Shown here piece by piece: positions 1-9,209 of a DNA stretch of 41,761 nucleotides. The translations under genes and the position numbers were made by a program. Source of the DNA: Aliiroseovarius sp. (lineage in GTDB: Bacteria > Pseudomonadota > Alphaproteobacteria > Rhodobacterales > Rhodobacteraceae). The notes under the pieces are model-generated. The model did no database searches. It saw only the letters and a list, made by a program, of their open reading frames with translations, and had not been told where the DNA came from. The stretch lies in the NCBI RefSeq assembly GCF_030148435.1, contig NZ_JASBTN010000068.1:1-41761 (forward strand), in the 5' to 3' direction. Every line of letters begins with the position of its first letter. The stretch's first letter is position 1.

Positions 1-352
1 CGAGCATCCATGAACCGGCTCCTGCCCGTCCGCTCCTGACCGGGGCGGGCGGGCAACTCGGGCTGCAATGACCCGGGCGCTCTACAAAGCGCGCTTCGCG
101 GTGCTTGCGCACGATGACAAAGAAGATCCGGTGCGGTTCCAGGGCAAACTGACCGCCAGCGCCTGTGGCACACCGATTGGCCGACGCTGCCCTGCGTACA
201 ACCCGCTATCTGGATCACGAAGACGGACCAGCCCACGAAGATCTCCCCGGATCTGATCGCGCCGCTTGCCAGCCACGGCGAAGGGCGAGGGCCGCAGCAC
301 CACACCCGGCAGCCCGGTGCCGTCTTTCAGCGTAACCTGCTGCGGCGCAGCG
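1..352. other. Left-edge region, no confident gene
   Basis: No reading frame here has both a credible start and recognisable protein content. Short open frames exist on both strands. A minus-strand stretch just downstream of the GFA gene reads like protein in pieces but breaks frame, so a decayed gene is possible. A GC-rich inverted repeat (arms 24-33 and 45-54, 11-nt loop, one G-U pair) lies near the edge. It has no T-run on either side, so it is not called a terminator. Confidence 0.4.
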
Positions 353-778
353 CTATTCCTCGACCGTCTCGCCGCTGCCGCCGAAATCCGCCGGAAAATC
401 TTTGAACTTGGGCAGCCCGTCCTTCATCGGCAGAACCGTCTCGGCATAGTTCACATGCACCCCCGGCTGAAACTCGACCGAGGGCACCGTCGCCGCGTAG
501 ACGTCGACCAGCCCGAGCCCCGGGTGGTCCGTCATCACGTGCCCGCCGCAGTCGGTGCAATACTGCCGCCCGCTGTTTTCGGTTTTCATGAAACGCGCCA
601 ACCTGTCTTCGCCTCGCGTCACCCGGACGTTTTCCGGCTTCCACAGGGTAAATGCATTGACCGGCCCCGCCGACCAGGCGCGGCAGGACGCACAGTGGCA
701 GTATCCCATGCCCTCCGGCGCCCCCGTCACCTCGATCGCAACCGCGCCGCAGAAGCATTCTCCAACATGTTTTGTCAT
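353..778 (-). CDS. GFA family (CENP-V/GFA domain) zinc-binding protein
   Basis: A 141-residue protein of the glutathione-dependent formaldehyde-activating (GFA) family, a compact zinc-binding beta fold. Many members have no proven activity, so the enzymatic role is unknown. The sequence shows the family's spaced cysteines: CFCG near the N-terminus, CHCASC around residues 40-45 and CTDCGG around residue 80. The start is the Met of MTKHVGECFCG; the frame stays open 14 codons further upstream but that part is not family-like. The gene stands alone. The GYD gene is also on the minus strand, about 116 bp upstream, with no clear operon signal. The family call is firm and the function is open. Confidence 0.85.
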   Translation of the reverse strand: MTKHVGECFCGAVAIEVTGAPEGMGYCHCASCRAWSAGPVNAFTLWKPENVRVTRGEDRLARFMKTENSGRQYCTDCGGHVMTDHPGLGLVDVYAATVPSVEFQPGVHVNYAETVLPMKDGLPKFKDFPADFGGSGETVEE

Positions 779-894
779 ATTTAGTCCCCTTCCTATCAAT
801 GAAAACTCACTTGCTTTCAAAACTCACACAAAACGTTCCTTTAGGGCCGCCTGGCCAGGTTCCCCCGACCAAACGACCCGAAAAGGTCGCGCCC

Positions 895-1227
895 TCAACC
901 ACCAACCGGCTTGTAGGACGCACGCCCCGCCTTGGCCGCAGTCATGGCGGCCATCGCCTCCTTGCTGGTCATCAGCTTGGTGGTGGCGCCCCCGGCCATG
1001 GTGCCCGAGGCCCCGACCACCAGCGCGCAGGCCGCCATGACCTCGTCACTGGGCGCTTCGATCAGGGCAATCACATCCTCTTCCCCGAAACAGAAGAACA
1101 GGTGATGCAGCTTGGCCCCCATCGCCGACATCATCTCGCCGGCGATCTTCTCGCGGTCCTGGGGCTCGTCGACCAGGGCGCGCAGGGCATCGGTGCTGTA
1201 ACGACCGTGGAACAGATAAAATGACAT
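895..1227 (-). CDS. GYD domain protein
   Basis: A 110-residue protein matching the GYD domain family, small ferredoxin-like-fold proteins of unknown function. The family pattern is visible: an N-terminal strand (MSFYLFHGRYS), a helix with a regulator-like spacing, then a central FFCFGEEDVIALIEAP strand-turn-strand. The start is Met 1227 because GGAGG lies 7 nt upstream on the minus strand. An upstream in-frame start at 1242 would lack such a site. It is divergent from the DUF985 cupin gene. No substrate or partner can be inferred. Confidence 0.8.
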   Translation of the reverse strand: MSFYLFHGRYSTDALRALVDEPQDREKIAGEMMSAMGAKLHHLFFCFGEEDVIALIEAPSDEVMAACALVVGASGTMAGGATTKLMTSKEAMAAMTAAKAGRASYKPVGG

Positions 1228-1363
1228 GTCTTGACCTCCCAAATGTGTTGGACAGGCCTTGCCTTGTGAAACCCGACAATTCTGCGATTGTGCCCCCTGA
1301 TCCTATCACGAAAACCGGCTTCGGTCAGCCGCCTGCCCGCCGACCGGCGCCCCCCTGCCGAGA

Positions 1364-1801
1364 ATGACCGCCATGCCCGCCCCCATGACCGCCGATCAGA
1401 TCATCGAGAAACTGCGCCTCTCTCCCCATCCCGAAGGCGGGTACTATCGTCAGACCTGGGTGGAAGAAAACAGCGCGGGGCGCCCCAGCGGAACCTGCAT
1501 CTATTTCCTGCTGAAAGCAGGCGAGACAAGCCACTGGCACCGGGTCGACGCGACCGAAATCTGGCTCTACCACGCCGGGGCGCCGCTGGTTCTCTCCCTG
1601 GCCGAAAGCGCCGAAGGTCCGAAGATCGACCAGCTGCTGACCCCGGATCTCACGAAAGGCCAGCCGCAGTTGGTCGTGCCCAAGCACCACTGGCAGGCCG
1701 CGCGCACCACAGGCGACCACACGCTGGTCAGTTGCACCGTCTCCCCGGGCTTCCAGTTCGAAGGCTTTACCCTTGCGCCCCCGGGCTTCGACATCTCCTG
1801 A
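1364..1801 (+). CDS. Cupin family protein (DUF985)
   Basis: A 145-residue single-domain cupin of the DUF985 type. Hallmarks are the N-terminal LSPHPEGGYYRQTW segment, the SHWHRVDATEIWLYHAG metal-site strand and the C-terminal GFxFEGFTLAPPGF stretch. The fold is a beta-barrel that usually binds a metal through His residues; the reaction is not known for most members. Three in-frame ATGs lie close together (1364, 1373, 1385) with no strong ribosome site, so the exact start is uncertain by up to seven codons. It is convergent with the YibQ-like gene. Confidence 0.85.
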   Translation: MTAMPAPMTADQIIEKLRLSPHPEGGYYRQTWVEENSAGRPSGTCIYFLLKAGETSHWHRVDATEIWLYHAGAPLVLSLAESAEGPKIDQLLTPDLTKGQPQLVVPKHHWQAARTTGDHTLVSCTVSPGFQFEGFTLAPPGFDIS

Positions 1802-1815
1802 AGCCGGCGCGCCCT

Positions 1816-1874
1816 TTATCTTGCCAAAAATATCCCGGGGGAGGCACGCAAGTGCCGGGGGCAGCGCCCCCACC
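1816..1874. repeat. Dispersed terminator-like repeat, copy 1
   Basis: A segment containing CCAAAAATATCCCGGGGG followed by a GGGGGC-AG-CGCCCCC type hairpin. A closely similar segment occurs at 39682-39725. Read on the minus strand, the G/C hairpins are followed by a T-rich TATTTTTGG, so it may end transcripts. It sits between the convergent cupin and YibQ-like genes, where a shared terminator would be expected. That it is dispersed genome-wide is inferred from only two copies here. Confidence 0.6.
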
Positions 1875-1938
1875 CCGCCCCGGCCCCGGGGCGCAGCCGA
1901 GGCATCACGGGTGCCGGAGGCACTCCTTTTTCCAGTCC

Positions 1939-3468
1939 TCAGCCGTCCAGCAGAACCGCCGAGACCGGCGCCATGGCCACCGATTTCACCCGGTTGCCCA
2001 GGCTCCATTCGATCAGCGCCTTCAGCGTCTCGGGCCGTGCATGGCCGCGCAGGATCACCCCGCGTTCCTGACGTGCCTTGAAGGCGGCATTGTCCAGAAA
2101 ACGGCGGATTACCGCGGCTGTCTGACCGTCATTGTCCAGTTCGCGGAACACCAGCCCGGCCGGCACGCCGGCCTTCAGCGCGCTCTTGTGCCCGGTGTTC
2201 AGTCCCTGTGGCTGCGACACCAACCCGTGGCCGCCTTCGACCAGCACCTGTGCCACCTGGGCCGCCGTCGTGCCGGAGGCCTGGAAGCTTTCGTCCACCT
2301 GCAGCCCGACCGCATCGGCCAGAAACCCCGAATAGCCCTGCAAAGTCACCTCGGCATCAACAGGTTTTGCGCCTTCCGGCAGGGTGATCGAGATCAGGAC
2401 CTCCGCCCCGGCACCGCGATAGAAGGCGATTGCCTCGGCCGCGTCCGGCTGTTCCGCCGTGACAATGAAGCTGACCGGGAATGGCAGGTTAGCCAGATCG
2501 CCCAGCCCCGCGCGGGTTTCGGGATCGTCAACCAGCATCACGGCCATCATCGGCAGGCCTGCGGGTCGATCGAACGCAACCGCATTGCGTTCGATCGCCA
2601 GCGGTGAGATCGCAGCGACAGCGGGGGGCTGCCCGGCTTCTGCTTCGTCGTCTCCGATGGTCGGCAGGCGGTCGGTGGTCACGTTCGGGGCCAGATTGCC
2701 AATCGGGGCCAGCGGATCGCTTTTCACGCGCGCCGAAGCGGGCGGCTCGCTGCTTTCAGGCGCGGCAGGCGGCTGGTCCGGTTCCTCCAGCGTGGAGGGT
2801 GTCACGGCGGGAGGGCCGGCCCCCTCAGCGGCGGGCAGGCTGGCACCGGATTCGCTTTCCGGCGCCGTGCCGGCAGAGAGCGCCGGGTCCAGGGCCGCCT
2901 CGGTCTGCGGCAGTGGCGTCGGGCTGGGAGCGGCCTCTCCCGCCGCGGGCGCCGTCTGCGGAGCCCCCGTCCCCGGCGCGGCGGGAGCCTGATCCGGGCG
3001 CGACGTTTCCGATTCGCCTTCAACCCCGGTTGGCCGGCTGTCAGGTTCCGGCGCCGGGTCGATCGCCTCGCCCGCAGCCTGGTCGGCATCGGGCTGGGCA
3101 TCGGACGTTTCGGGCTGTGCCGGGGCGGGTGCGGGCGCTGGTGCCGGTACGGGCGCAGGTGCAGGCGTCGGGACGCGTTCCGCATCGGCTGCCGGTTGCG
3201 GCAGCGGGTCCGGTTCGGCATCGGGGGCAGGCTCGGGCGTGGGTTCCGGCGCCGTCTCGGCGGGCGCTGCGGCGATGTCCACAGCCGCGGGTTCCCCTGC
3301 CGCCTCCCTCTCTGGCGTGGTGATCGGCGCCTCGGCGATCTCATCGCCCCCCGGCTTTGGAAGATCCACCGGCCCGTTGACTACCGACAGGGTTGCGAGC
3401 CCCAGCCCGCCGACCACAGCCCCGCTCACAATGCCTGCAAAAATGCCGCGTGCCACGCGCACCTCCAT
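1939..3468 (-). CDS. YibQ-like divergent polysaccharide deacetylase family protein
   Basis: About 509 residues in three parts. An N-terminal membrane anchor (ARGIFAGIVSGAVVGGLGLATL) is followed by a long Pro/Ala/Glu-rich linker of roughly 230 residues, likely disordered in the periplasm. The C-terminal domain of about 220 residues fits the divergent polysaccharide deacetylase family (YibQ type). Blocks such as PMMAVMLVDDPETRAGL and ITLPEGAKP support that fold, but no metal-site catalytic motif can be confirmed. A GTG at 3456 with GGAGG 5 nt upstream is an alternative and perhaps better start than the ATG at 3468. It is divergent from trpG. The envelope role is inferred. Confidence 0.75.
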   Translation of the reverse strand: MEVRVARGIFAGIVSGAVVGGLGLATLSVVNGPVDLPKPGGDEIAEAPITTPEREAAGEPAAVDIAAAPAETAPEPTPEPAPDAEPDPLPQPAADAERVPTPAPAPVPAPAPAPAPAQPETSDAQPDADQAAGEAIDPAPEPDSRPTGVEGESETSRPDQAPAAPGTGAPQTAPAAGEAAPSPTPLPQTEAALDPALSAGTAPESESGASLPAAEGAGPPAVTPSTLEEPDQPPAAPESSEPPASARVKSDPLAPIGNLAPNVTTDRLPTIGDDEAEAGQPPAVAAISPLAIERNAVAFDRPAGLPMMAVMLVDDPETRAGLGDLANLPFPVSFIVTAEQPDAAEAIAFYRGAGAEVLISITLPEGAKPVDAEVTLQGYSGFLADAVGLQVDESFQASGTTAAQVAQVLVEGGHGLVSQPQGLNTGHKSALKAGVPAGLVFRELDNDGQTAAVIRRFLDNAAFKARQERGVILRGHARPETLKALIEWSLGNRVKSVAMAPVSAVLLDG

Positions 3469-3579
3469 CACTTCCTGCCGCGATTCCTGTCCGCCTGCTC
3501 TTGACCCTCGGCGGCGCCTCTGAACATGTATAGCCCGACCGCCCGCAGACGTAACCCCCATTGGCGAAAGGCCGCACGT

Positions 3580-4161
3580 ATGATCCTGCTGATCGACAAC
3601 TATGACAGCTTTACCTACAATCTTGTCCATTATCTGGGCGAATTGGGGGCGGATGTTCAGGTCCATCGCAATGACGCGCTGGACGTGCAACAGGCCATAG
3701 CGCTGAACCCCGATGGCATCCTTCTGTCCCCCGGCCCCTGTGACCCGGACCAGGCGGGCATCTGCCTGGCCCTGACCGAGGCCGCGGCCGAAACCGGGAC
3801 CCCGCTGATGGGAGTCTGCCTGGGGCATCAGACCATCGGCCAGGCCTTCGGCGGCAAGGTGGTGCGCGCGGGCGAGATCGTGCATGGCAAGATGGGCACG
3901 ATCCACCATGAAGGCGGTGGCGTGTTCAAGGGCCTGCCGAGCCCGCTGGAAGGCACGCGTTACCATTCGCTGATCGTCGAACGCGAAAACCTGCCCGACT
4001 GCCTGGAGATCACCGCCTGGCTGGACGACGGCACGATCATGGGCCTCAGCCACAAGACGCTGCCGATACACGGCGTGCAGTTCCATCCCGAAAGCATCCG
4101 GTCCGAACACGGCCACGCGATGTTGCAGAACTTCCTGGACAGCGTGAAGGAACCGGCATGA
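3580..4161 (+). CDS. trpG: Anthranilate synthase component II (glutamine amidotransferase)
   Basis: A 193-residue class I glutamine amidotransferase that releases ammonia from glutamine for anthranilate synthesis from chorismate, together with TrpE. The catalytic triad is visible: Cys80 in GVCLGHQ, and His169 and Glu171 in VQFHPES. The N-terminal [21 protein letters not shown] is the standard family start, which fixes Met 3580; AAAGG lies about 8 nt upstream. It is the first gene of a coupled operon and shares ATGA with trpD. TrpE is not in this window; the upstream neighbour is the divergent YibQ-like gene. A PabA role is possible in principle, but the trpD/trpC linkage favours tryptophan synthesis. 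Confidence 0.96.
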   Translation: MILLIDNYDSFTYNLVHYLGELGADVQVHRNDALDVQQAIALNPDGILLSPGPCDPDQAGICLALTEAAAETGTPLMGVCLGHQTIGQAFGGKVVRAGEIVHGKMGTIHHEGGGVFKGLPSPLEGTRYHSLIVERENLPDCLEITAWLDDGTIMGLSHKTLPIHGVQFHPESIRSEHGHAMLQNFLDSVKEPA

Positions 4162-5174
4162 GCGACGCGATGAAACCCCTGATCTTTGCCGCCTCCGAGG
4201 GCCCGCTTTCCCGCGCCCAGGCCGAGGCCGCCTTCGAGGAACTGTTCGAGGGACGCGCAACCCCCGCCCAGATCGCGGGGCTCCTGATGGCCATGCGCGC
4301 CCGCGGCGAGGCCGTGGCCGAATACGCTGCCGCCGCCGCCGTCATGCGCGCCAAATGCACGCCCGTGAAGGCGCCCGAAGGCGCGATGGACATCGTCGGC
4401 ACCGGCGGGGACGGTATGGGCACGCTGAACATCTCGACCGCCACCGCCTTCGTGGTCGCGGGCGCGGGGGTGCCGGTGGCCAAGCACGGCAACCGCAACC
4501 TGTCGTCGAAATCCGGCGCGGCGGATGCTCTGGGCCAGATGGGTGTCGAGGTGATGGTCGGCGCCGATGTGGTCGAAAAGGCGCTGGCCGAGGCGGGGAT
4601 CGGCTTCATGATGGCGCCGATGCACCACCCAGCAATGAAACATGTCATGCCGGTGCGCCAAGAGCTGGGCTGCAAGACCATCTTCAACATCCTGGGTCCC
4701 CTGACGAACCCGGCAGGCGCGAAACGCCAGCTGACCGGCACCTTCGCCCCCGACCTGATCTTCCCGATGGCGGAAACCCTGCAGACCCTGGGCTCGGAAA
4801 AAGCCTGGCTGGTGCATGGTTCCGACGGCACCGATGAAGTCGCGATTACCGGCCCCACCGCCGTCGCTGCGCTGGAGGGTGACAGGATTGAAGCCCGCGA
4901 AATCCACCCCGAGGACGCGGGCCTGCCGGTGCATCCGCTTGCCGCGATAATGGGCGGTACGCCCGAAGAAAACGGCGTCGCTTTCCGCGCGCTTCTGAAC
5001 GGTGAAAAGGGGGCCTATCGCGATGCGGTCCTGCTGAACGCCGCCTGTGCGCTGGTGGTGGCCGACAAGGCCGACAGCCTGACGCAAGGGGTCGAAATGG
5101 CCGCCGAAAGCATCGACAGCAGCGAAGCGTTGAAACGCATCCAGATTCTCGCCAAGGTGACGTCGGGCGCATGA
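4158..5174 (+). CDS. trpD: Anthranilate phosphoribosyltransferase
   Basis: A 338-residue enzyme that joins anthranilate to PRPP, giving phosphoribosyl-anthranilate, the second committed step of tryptophan synthesis. Diagnostic motifs are GTGGDG (PRPP pyrophosphate loop), [21 protein letters not shown] (substrate site) and [18 protein letters not shown]. Length and order of blocks match the family. The start ATG overlaps the trpG stop in an ATGA, and its own stop overlaps the start of the next gene (ung) in the same way, so translation is probably coupled through the cluster. Confidence 0.97.
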   Translation: MSDAMKPLIFAASEGPLSRAQAEAAFEELFEGRATPAQIAGLLMAMRARGEAVAEYAAAAAVMRAKCTPVKAPEGAMDIVGTGGDGMGTLNISTATAFVVAGAGVPVAKHGNRNLSSKSGAADALGQMGVEVMVGADVVEKALAEAGIGFMMAPMHHPAMKHVMPVRQELGCKTIFNILGPLTNPAGAKRQLTGTFAPDLIFPMAETLQTLGSEKAWLVHGSDGTDEVAITGPTAVAALEGDRIEAREIHPEDAGLPVHPLAAIMGGTPEENGVAFRALLNGEKGAYRDAVLLNAACALVVADKADSLTQGVEMAAESIDSSEALKRIQILAKVTSGA

Positions 5175-5809
5175 CACCACAGGGGATCGGCGCCTGGGGT
5201 GAGCTGCCCTTCTTCACCGACCACTGGCCGGGCATCGCCCGCGCCCTGGGCGGCGAAACCCGCCAGATCCTGCCGCCGGACGCGGACCGCTTTCGCGCGT
5301 TGGAACTGACCCGGCCCGAGGACACCCGCGTGGTGATCCTGGGCCAGGACCCCTACCCCACGCCGGGTGACGCCAACGGGCTGGCCTTTTCGGTCTCGCC
5401 CGGCACCCCCCTGCCCCGATCGCTCAGGAACATCTTTGCCGAGCTGGAAACCGACCTGGGCCAGTTGCGCCTGGACGGAGACCTGTCCGATTGGGCGTGC
5501 CAGGGGGTGCTGCTTCTGAATACCTCGCTCTCCGTGCCCGCGGGCGAAGCCAACGCGCACAAAAAACTGGGCTGGGACCATCTGGTGCGCCAGGTGCTGG
5601 ACCATGTGTCAAAACGCCCCACCGCCTTCGTGCTCTGGGGCAACAACGCACAGAAGCTCGGCAAGTTCATCCAACCCGGGGGCCACCTTATGGTGGAAAC
5701 CGCCCATCCCTCGCCCCTATCGGCGCGGCGCGGCTTTTTCGGCTCGCGCCCGTTTTCAAGGGTGAACGAATGGCTTACAGACAGGGGCGACAGCCCGATT
5801 GACTGGTGA
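5171..5809 (+). CDS. ung: Uracil-DNA glycosylase, family 1
   Basis: A 212-residue enzyme that removes uracil from DNA at the start of base-excision repair. Family 1 motifs are present: the water-activating loop [18 protein letters not shown] with Asp60, the uracil-pocket Asn117 in [10 protein letters not shown], and HPSPLSA with catalytic His179. The first motif has Pro63 where E. coli Ung has His (GQDPYH); the same substitution is known in some other family 1 enzymes, so activity is still expected. The gene is wedged between trpD and trpC: its ATG overlaps the trpD stop and trpC starts 4 bp after its stop. Expression is therefore probably tied to the trp operon. Confidence 0.94.
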   Translation: MTPQGIGAWGELPFFTDHWPGIARALGGETRQILPPDADRFRALELTRPEDTRVVILGQDPYPTPGDANGLAFSVSPGTPLPRSLRNIFAELETDLGQLRLDGDLSDWACQGVLLLNTSLSVPAGEANAHKKLGWDHLVRQVLDHVSKRPTAFVLWGNNAQKLGKFIQPGGHLMVETAHPSPLSARRGFFGSRPFSRVNEWLTDRGDSPIDW

Positions 5810-5813
5810 CAAC

Positions 5814-6617
5814 ATGACCCAAACCGTTCTGGACAAGATCAAGGCCTACAAGCTCGAAGACGTGGCCGCTCGCAAGGCTTCCCGCCCGCTTTCCGAGGTT
5901 GAGGCCGCCGCCCGTGACGCCTCCGCGACCCGGGGCTTTGCCAAGGCCCTGCAGGAGGCCGCCAGGACCGGGTACGGCCTGATTGCCGAGGTCAAGAAGG
6001 CGAGTCCGTCCAAGGGGCTCATCCGCCCCGATTTCGATCCGCCCGCGATTGCCAGGGCTTACGAGGCCGGCGGGGCCACCTGCCTGTCTGTCCTGACCGA
6101 TACGCCCAGTTTCCAGGGGGCTGACGAATTCCTTGTCGCCGCCCGCGAGGCGACCGGGCTGCCCGCCCTGCGCAAAGATTTCATGTATGATACCTACCAG
6201 GTCGCCGAGGCGCGTGCCCTGGGCGCGGACTGCATCCTGATCATCATGGCGTCCGTTGAGGACGCTCAGGCGCAAGAGCTTGAGGATGCAGCGTTTTCCT
6301 GGGGCATGGATGTGCTGGTTGAGGTCCATGACGAAGAGGAACTGGACCGCGCCCGCGCCCTGAAATCTCCGCTTCTGGGTGTGAACAACCGAAACCTCAA
6401 GACCTTTGAGACCACGCTCGACACCACCCGCCGCCTGTCGAAACTGGCCGATCCGGGGCGCACGCTGGTCTGTGAAAGCGGGCTTTTCACACCCGAGGAT
6501 CTGTCCGACATGGCCGCATATAACGCCCGCGTCTTCCTGATCGGCGAAAGCCTGATGCGCCAGGACGATGTCGAGGCCGCCACCCGCAACCTTCTTGCCA
6601 ATCCGGTACCCGCATGA
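5814..6617 (+). CDS. trpC: Indole-3-glycerol-phosphate synthase
   Basis: A 267-residue TIM-barrel enzyme that closes the indole ring of the carboxyphenylamino-deoxyribulose phosphate intermediate. Signature blocks are [30 protein letters not shown] (catalytic Lys), [12 protein letters not shown] and [11 protein letters not shown]. It is monofunctional, without a fused TrpF domain. The ATG at 5814 is preferred to an in-frame TTG at 5799, since family members begin near [10 protein letters not shown]. The end overlaps moaC in an ATGA. With trpG and trpD it forms the trpGDC unit interrupted by ung. Confidence 0.96.
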   Translation: MTQTVLDKIKAYKLEDVAARKASRPLSEVEAAARDASATRGFAKALQEAARTGYGLIAEVKKASPSKGLIRPDFDPPAIARAYEAGGATCLSVLTDTPSFQGADEFLVAAREATGLPALRKDFMYDTYQVAEARALGADCILIIMASVEDAQAQELEDAAFSWGMDVLVEVHDEEELDRARALKSPLLGVNNRNLKTFETTLDTTRRLSKLADPGRTLVCESGLFTPEDLSDMAAYNARVFLIGESLMRQDDVEAATRNLLANPVPA

Positions 6618-7099
6618 CCAACTCGCCGCTCACCCATTTCGACGACCAGGGCCAGGCCCATATGGTCGATGTCTCCGACAAACCCCTGACCTCCCGCGTC
6701 GCAGTGGCCGAGGGATTCGTGAAAATGACGCCGGAAACCCTCGCTCTGGTCACGTCCGGCTCCGCCAGGAAGGGCGACGTGCTGGGCATCGCGCGTATCG
6801 CAGGTATCATGGGATGCAAAAAGACCGCCGAGCTGATCCCGCTCTGCCATCCCCTGCCGATCACCAAGGTCGCGCTGGAGCTGGAACCGGTCGATACCTT
6901 GCCCGGTGTACGCATCGTCGCCACGGTCAAGACCGGCGGGCAGACCGGCGTCGAGATGGAGGCGCTGACCGCTGTTTCCACCGCCGCGCTGACCGTCTAT
7001 GACATGCTGAAAGCCGCCGAAAAAGGCATGGAGATCAAGGATATCCGCCTTCTGCACAAGGAAGGTGGCAAATCTGGCACCTGGAAGGCCGACACATGA
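6614..7099 (+). CDS. moaC: Cyclic pyranopterin monophosphate synthase
   Basis: A 161-residue enzyme of molybdenum cofactor synthesis, which with MoaA converts GTP to cyclic pyranopterin monophosphate. Family landmarks are [18 protein letters not shown] near the N-terminus, [21 protein letters not shown] and [21 protein letters not shown] in the C-terminal half. It starts inside the trpC stop (ATGA) and ends inside the moeA start (ATGA), so three unrelated pathway steps share one translationally coupled transcript. moaA is not in the window. Confidence 0.97.
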   Translation: MTNSPLTHFDDQGQAHMVDVSDKPLTSRVAVAEGFVKMTPETLALVTSGSARKGDVLGIARIAGIMGCKKTAELIPLCHPLPITKVALELEPVDTLPGVRIVATVKTGGQTGVEMEALTAVSTAALTVYDMLKAAEKGMEIKDIRLLHKEGGKSGTWKADT

Positions 7100-8268
7100 T
7101 CCCCGTCTCGCAAGCGCTGGAAAATGTCCTGTCTCTGGTCGCCCCGCTGGGCACCGAGACGATCCCGCTGGCCCGGGCCGCGGGCCGCACTCTGGCCCGA
7201 CCTGTTACCGCCACGCGGATGCAACCACCCTTTGCCGCCTCCGCCATGGATGGCTACGCGCTGAACGGGGTCGAGGCCGACCCGGAAGCGCAGTTCATGG
7301 TGATCGGCGAAAGTGCCGCTGGTGACGGGTTCGGCGGCCGCGTCGGCCCGGGCCAATGCGTGCGCATCTTTACCGGCGCGCCCCTGCCTGAGGGCACTGA
7401 TCGCGTGATCATCCAGGAGGATGTGGAACGTCAGGGCAACCTGATCACGCTTGGTCGCAAGCTTGACAAGGGACCGCATGTGCGCCCGGCGGGCGACGAC
7501 TTCGCCCCCGGCGATACGCTGGACGCGCCGCGCGTGCTGACCCCCACCGACCTGGCCCTGATCGCCTCGATGAACGTGCCCGAGGTCGACGTCACGCGCA
7601 AGCCTTCGGTCGCGCTGCTGGCCACCGGCGACGAGCTGGTCATGCCCGGCGAAGAGCCCGGCCCGGACCAGATCATCGCTTCCAATTCCTTCGGGTTGAA
7701 AGCCATGGTCGAAGCCGTGGGCGCCGAAGGCCGCATGTTGCCCATCGCCCGCGACAATGCCGACAGCCTGCGCGCGGCGTTCGAACTGGCGCAGGACGCG
7801 GACCTGATTGTCACCATCGGCGGCGCTTCGGTGGGCGACCGCGACCTGGTCGGCCCAGTGGCCGCCGAAATGGGCATGGAGCAGAGTTTCTACAAGGTGC
7901 GCATGCGCCCGGGCAAGCCTTTGATGGCAGGCACCTTGGCCCGGACACCGATGCTGGGCCTGCCGGGAAACCCGGTATCTTCAATGGTTTGCGCCCATGT
8001 CTTCCTGCAACCGATGATCCGCGCCATGCTGGGCCAGGGCAAGGCACCTGCCCCGCGTCGCGTAGCCCGGCTGACCGCCCCCATCACCCCGAACGGCCCT
8101 CGCGAACACTACATGCGCGCGGTGGTGGACGGGTCCGGCATTCGCGCACTGGACCGCCAGGATTCGGCGCTTCTGACCGTGCTTTCCCAGGCCAACGCGC
8201 TGATGATCCGCCCGGTCGAGGATCCGGCCCGCGACGTCGGCGACGAGGTGGAATACCTCACCTTCTGA
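7096..8268 (+). CDS. moeA: Molybdopterin molybdotransferase
   Basis: A 390-residue enzyme that inserts molybdate into adenylated molybdopterin, the last common step of cofactor synthesis. Visible motifs are [13 protein letters not shown] at the N-terminus, [13 protein letters not shown] in the MogA-like domain, [11 protein letters not shown] and [16 protein letters not shown]. Length matches the family. It overlaps moaC by 4 bp and is the last gene of the coupled run from trpG. About 170 bp separate it from lexA, which has its own promoter. Confidence 0.97.
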   Translation: MIPVSQALENVLSLVAPLGTETIPLARAAGRTLARPVTATRMQPPFAASAMDGYALNGVEADPEAQFMVIGESAAGDGFGGRVGPGQCVRIFTGAPLPEGTDRVIIQEDVERQGNLITLGRKLDKGPHVRPAGDDFAPGDTLDAPRVLTPTDLALIASMNVPEVDVTRKPSVALLATGDELVMPGEEPGPDQIIASNSFGLKAMVEAVGAEGRMLPIARDNADSLRAAFELAQDADLIVTIGGASVGDRDLVGPVAAEMGMEQSFYKVRMRPGKPLMAGTLARTPMLGLPGNPVSSMVCAHVFLQPMIRAMLGQGKAPAPRRVARLTAPITPNGPREHYMRAVVDGSGIRALDRQDSALLTVLSQANALMIRPVEDPARDVGDEVEYLTF

Positions 8269-8301
8269 TTGAGTCCCGCGCGGAACCCGGCACCAAGCCC
8301 G

Positions 8302-8341
8302 TTGACACAAAACGAGAACGCGCGTAGAACAAGCCTTGAAC
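8302..8341 (+). promoter_or_regulatory. lexA promoter with tandem LexA (SOS) boxes
   Basis: A sigma-70-like promoter with -35 TTGACA (8302-8307), a 17-bp spacer and -10 TAGAAC (8325-8330). Three GAAC units at 8316-8319, 8327-8330 and 8338-8341 are each separated by exactly 7 bases. This makes two overlapping GAAC-N7-GAAC sites, the reverse complement of the GTTC-N7-GTTC LexA box known in alphaproteobacteria. The middle unit lies within the -10, so LexA binding would block RNA polymerase. Autorepression of lexA is the clear reading. Confidence 0.9.
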
Positions 8342-8438
8342 ACCCTCATCAGACGGGGGACCAGCAGGCGACACACCGGGCCATGTGATCCGGCGGCGTT
8401 TGAGGGTACGAAACGCGACAGGGTTTGGAGGATCGAGC

Positions 8439-9140
8439 ATGCTGACCCGCAAGCAACTGGATTTGCTGGAATTCATCCACAAACGCATCCAGCGCGACGG
8501 GGTGCCCCCCTCGTTCGACGAGATGAAGGACGCGCTGGACCTGCGCTCCAAGTCGGGCATTCACCGGCTGATCACGGCGCTGGAGGAACGCGGCTTCATC
8601 CGCCGCCTCGCGCACCGCGCCCGCGCGATCGAAATCGTGAAACTGCCTGAAACGATCGAGGCGACCGGACGTGCCGGGTTCGCACCGCTGGTCATCAAGG
8701 GCGACCGCCCGGACGTGCCCCCCCCGGCCGGGGCCATGGCGCTGGAGGCCGCTGGTCTGAACGACCTGCCGCTGCTGGGCCGCATTGCCGCAGGGTCTCC
8801 GATCGAGGCGATCACCGACGGGGCCAGCCACGTGGCCGTGCCCGGCAGTATGCTGGGCGGCGCCGGAAAGCACTATGCGCTTGAAGTCAAAGGCGATTCA
8901 ATGATCGACGCCGGGATCAACAATGGCGACGTGGTGGTCATACGCGAGACGAATTCGGCCGAAAATGGCGATATCGTCGTGGCCCAGGTCGATGGGTATG
9001 AAGCAACGCTGAAGCGCTTCCGCAAACAGGGCGACATGATCGCGCTGGAGGCGGCCAACCCGGCCTATGAGACCCGTCTGCTGCGCGAGGGCCAGGTCAA
9101 GGTGCAGGGCAAGCTGGTCGGGTTGATCCGCACCTACTGA
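8439..9140 (+). CDS. lexA: LexA SOS repressor/autopeptidase
   Basis: A 233-residue SOS repressor. The N-terminal winged-helix domain begins [17 protein letters not shown] and includes [11 protein letters not shown] and the recognition helix region [16 protein letters not shown]. The C-terminal S24 peptidase domain carries the self-cleavage Ala118-Gly119 in GRIAAGSP, nucleophile Ser154 in KGDSMI and Lys192 in ATLKRF. The start at 8439 has GGAG about 8 nt upstream. The longer frame from 8385 is not family-like. It is controlled by its own promoter with tandem LexA sites and closed by a hairpin terminator at 9170-9192. Confidence 0.97.
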   Translation: MLTRKQLDLLEFIHKRIQRDGVPPSFDEMKDALDLRSKSGIHRLITALEERGFIRRLAHRARAIEIVKLPETIEATGRAGFAPLVIKGDRPDVPPPAGAMALEAAGLNDLPLLGRIAAGSPIEAITDGASHVAVPGSMLGGAGKHYALEVKGDSMIDAGINNGDVVVIRETNSAENGDIVVAQVDGYEATLKRFRKQGDMIALEAANPAYETRLLREGQVKVQGKLVGLIRTY

Positions 9141-9169
9141 GCTCCTCCGACATCATGAATCAGGGAATG

Positions 9170-9192
9170 CGGGGCGTTTGGCGCCCCGTTTT
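9170..9192 (+). terminator. Rho-independent terminator after lexA
   Basis: A 7-bp GC stem (CGGGGCG/CGCCCCG) with loop TTTGG, followed by TTTT. It lies 30 bp past the lexA stop and 18 bp before the end of the convergent comEC. Confidence 0.85.
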
Positions 9193-9209
9193 CATTGCAC
9201 GACCCGTCC

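Noticed and set aside
24-54. GC-rich inverted repeat as a terminator
   Set aside because: No T-run on either side and no gene clearly ending at it.
82-303. Short frames on both strands at the left edge
   Set aside because: Neither has a ribosome site or family motif; a decayed gene is possible but cannot be shown.
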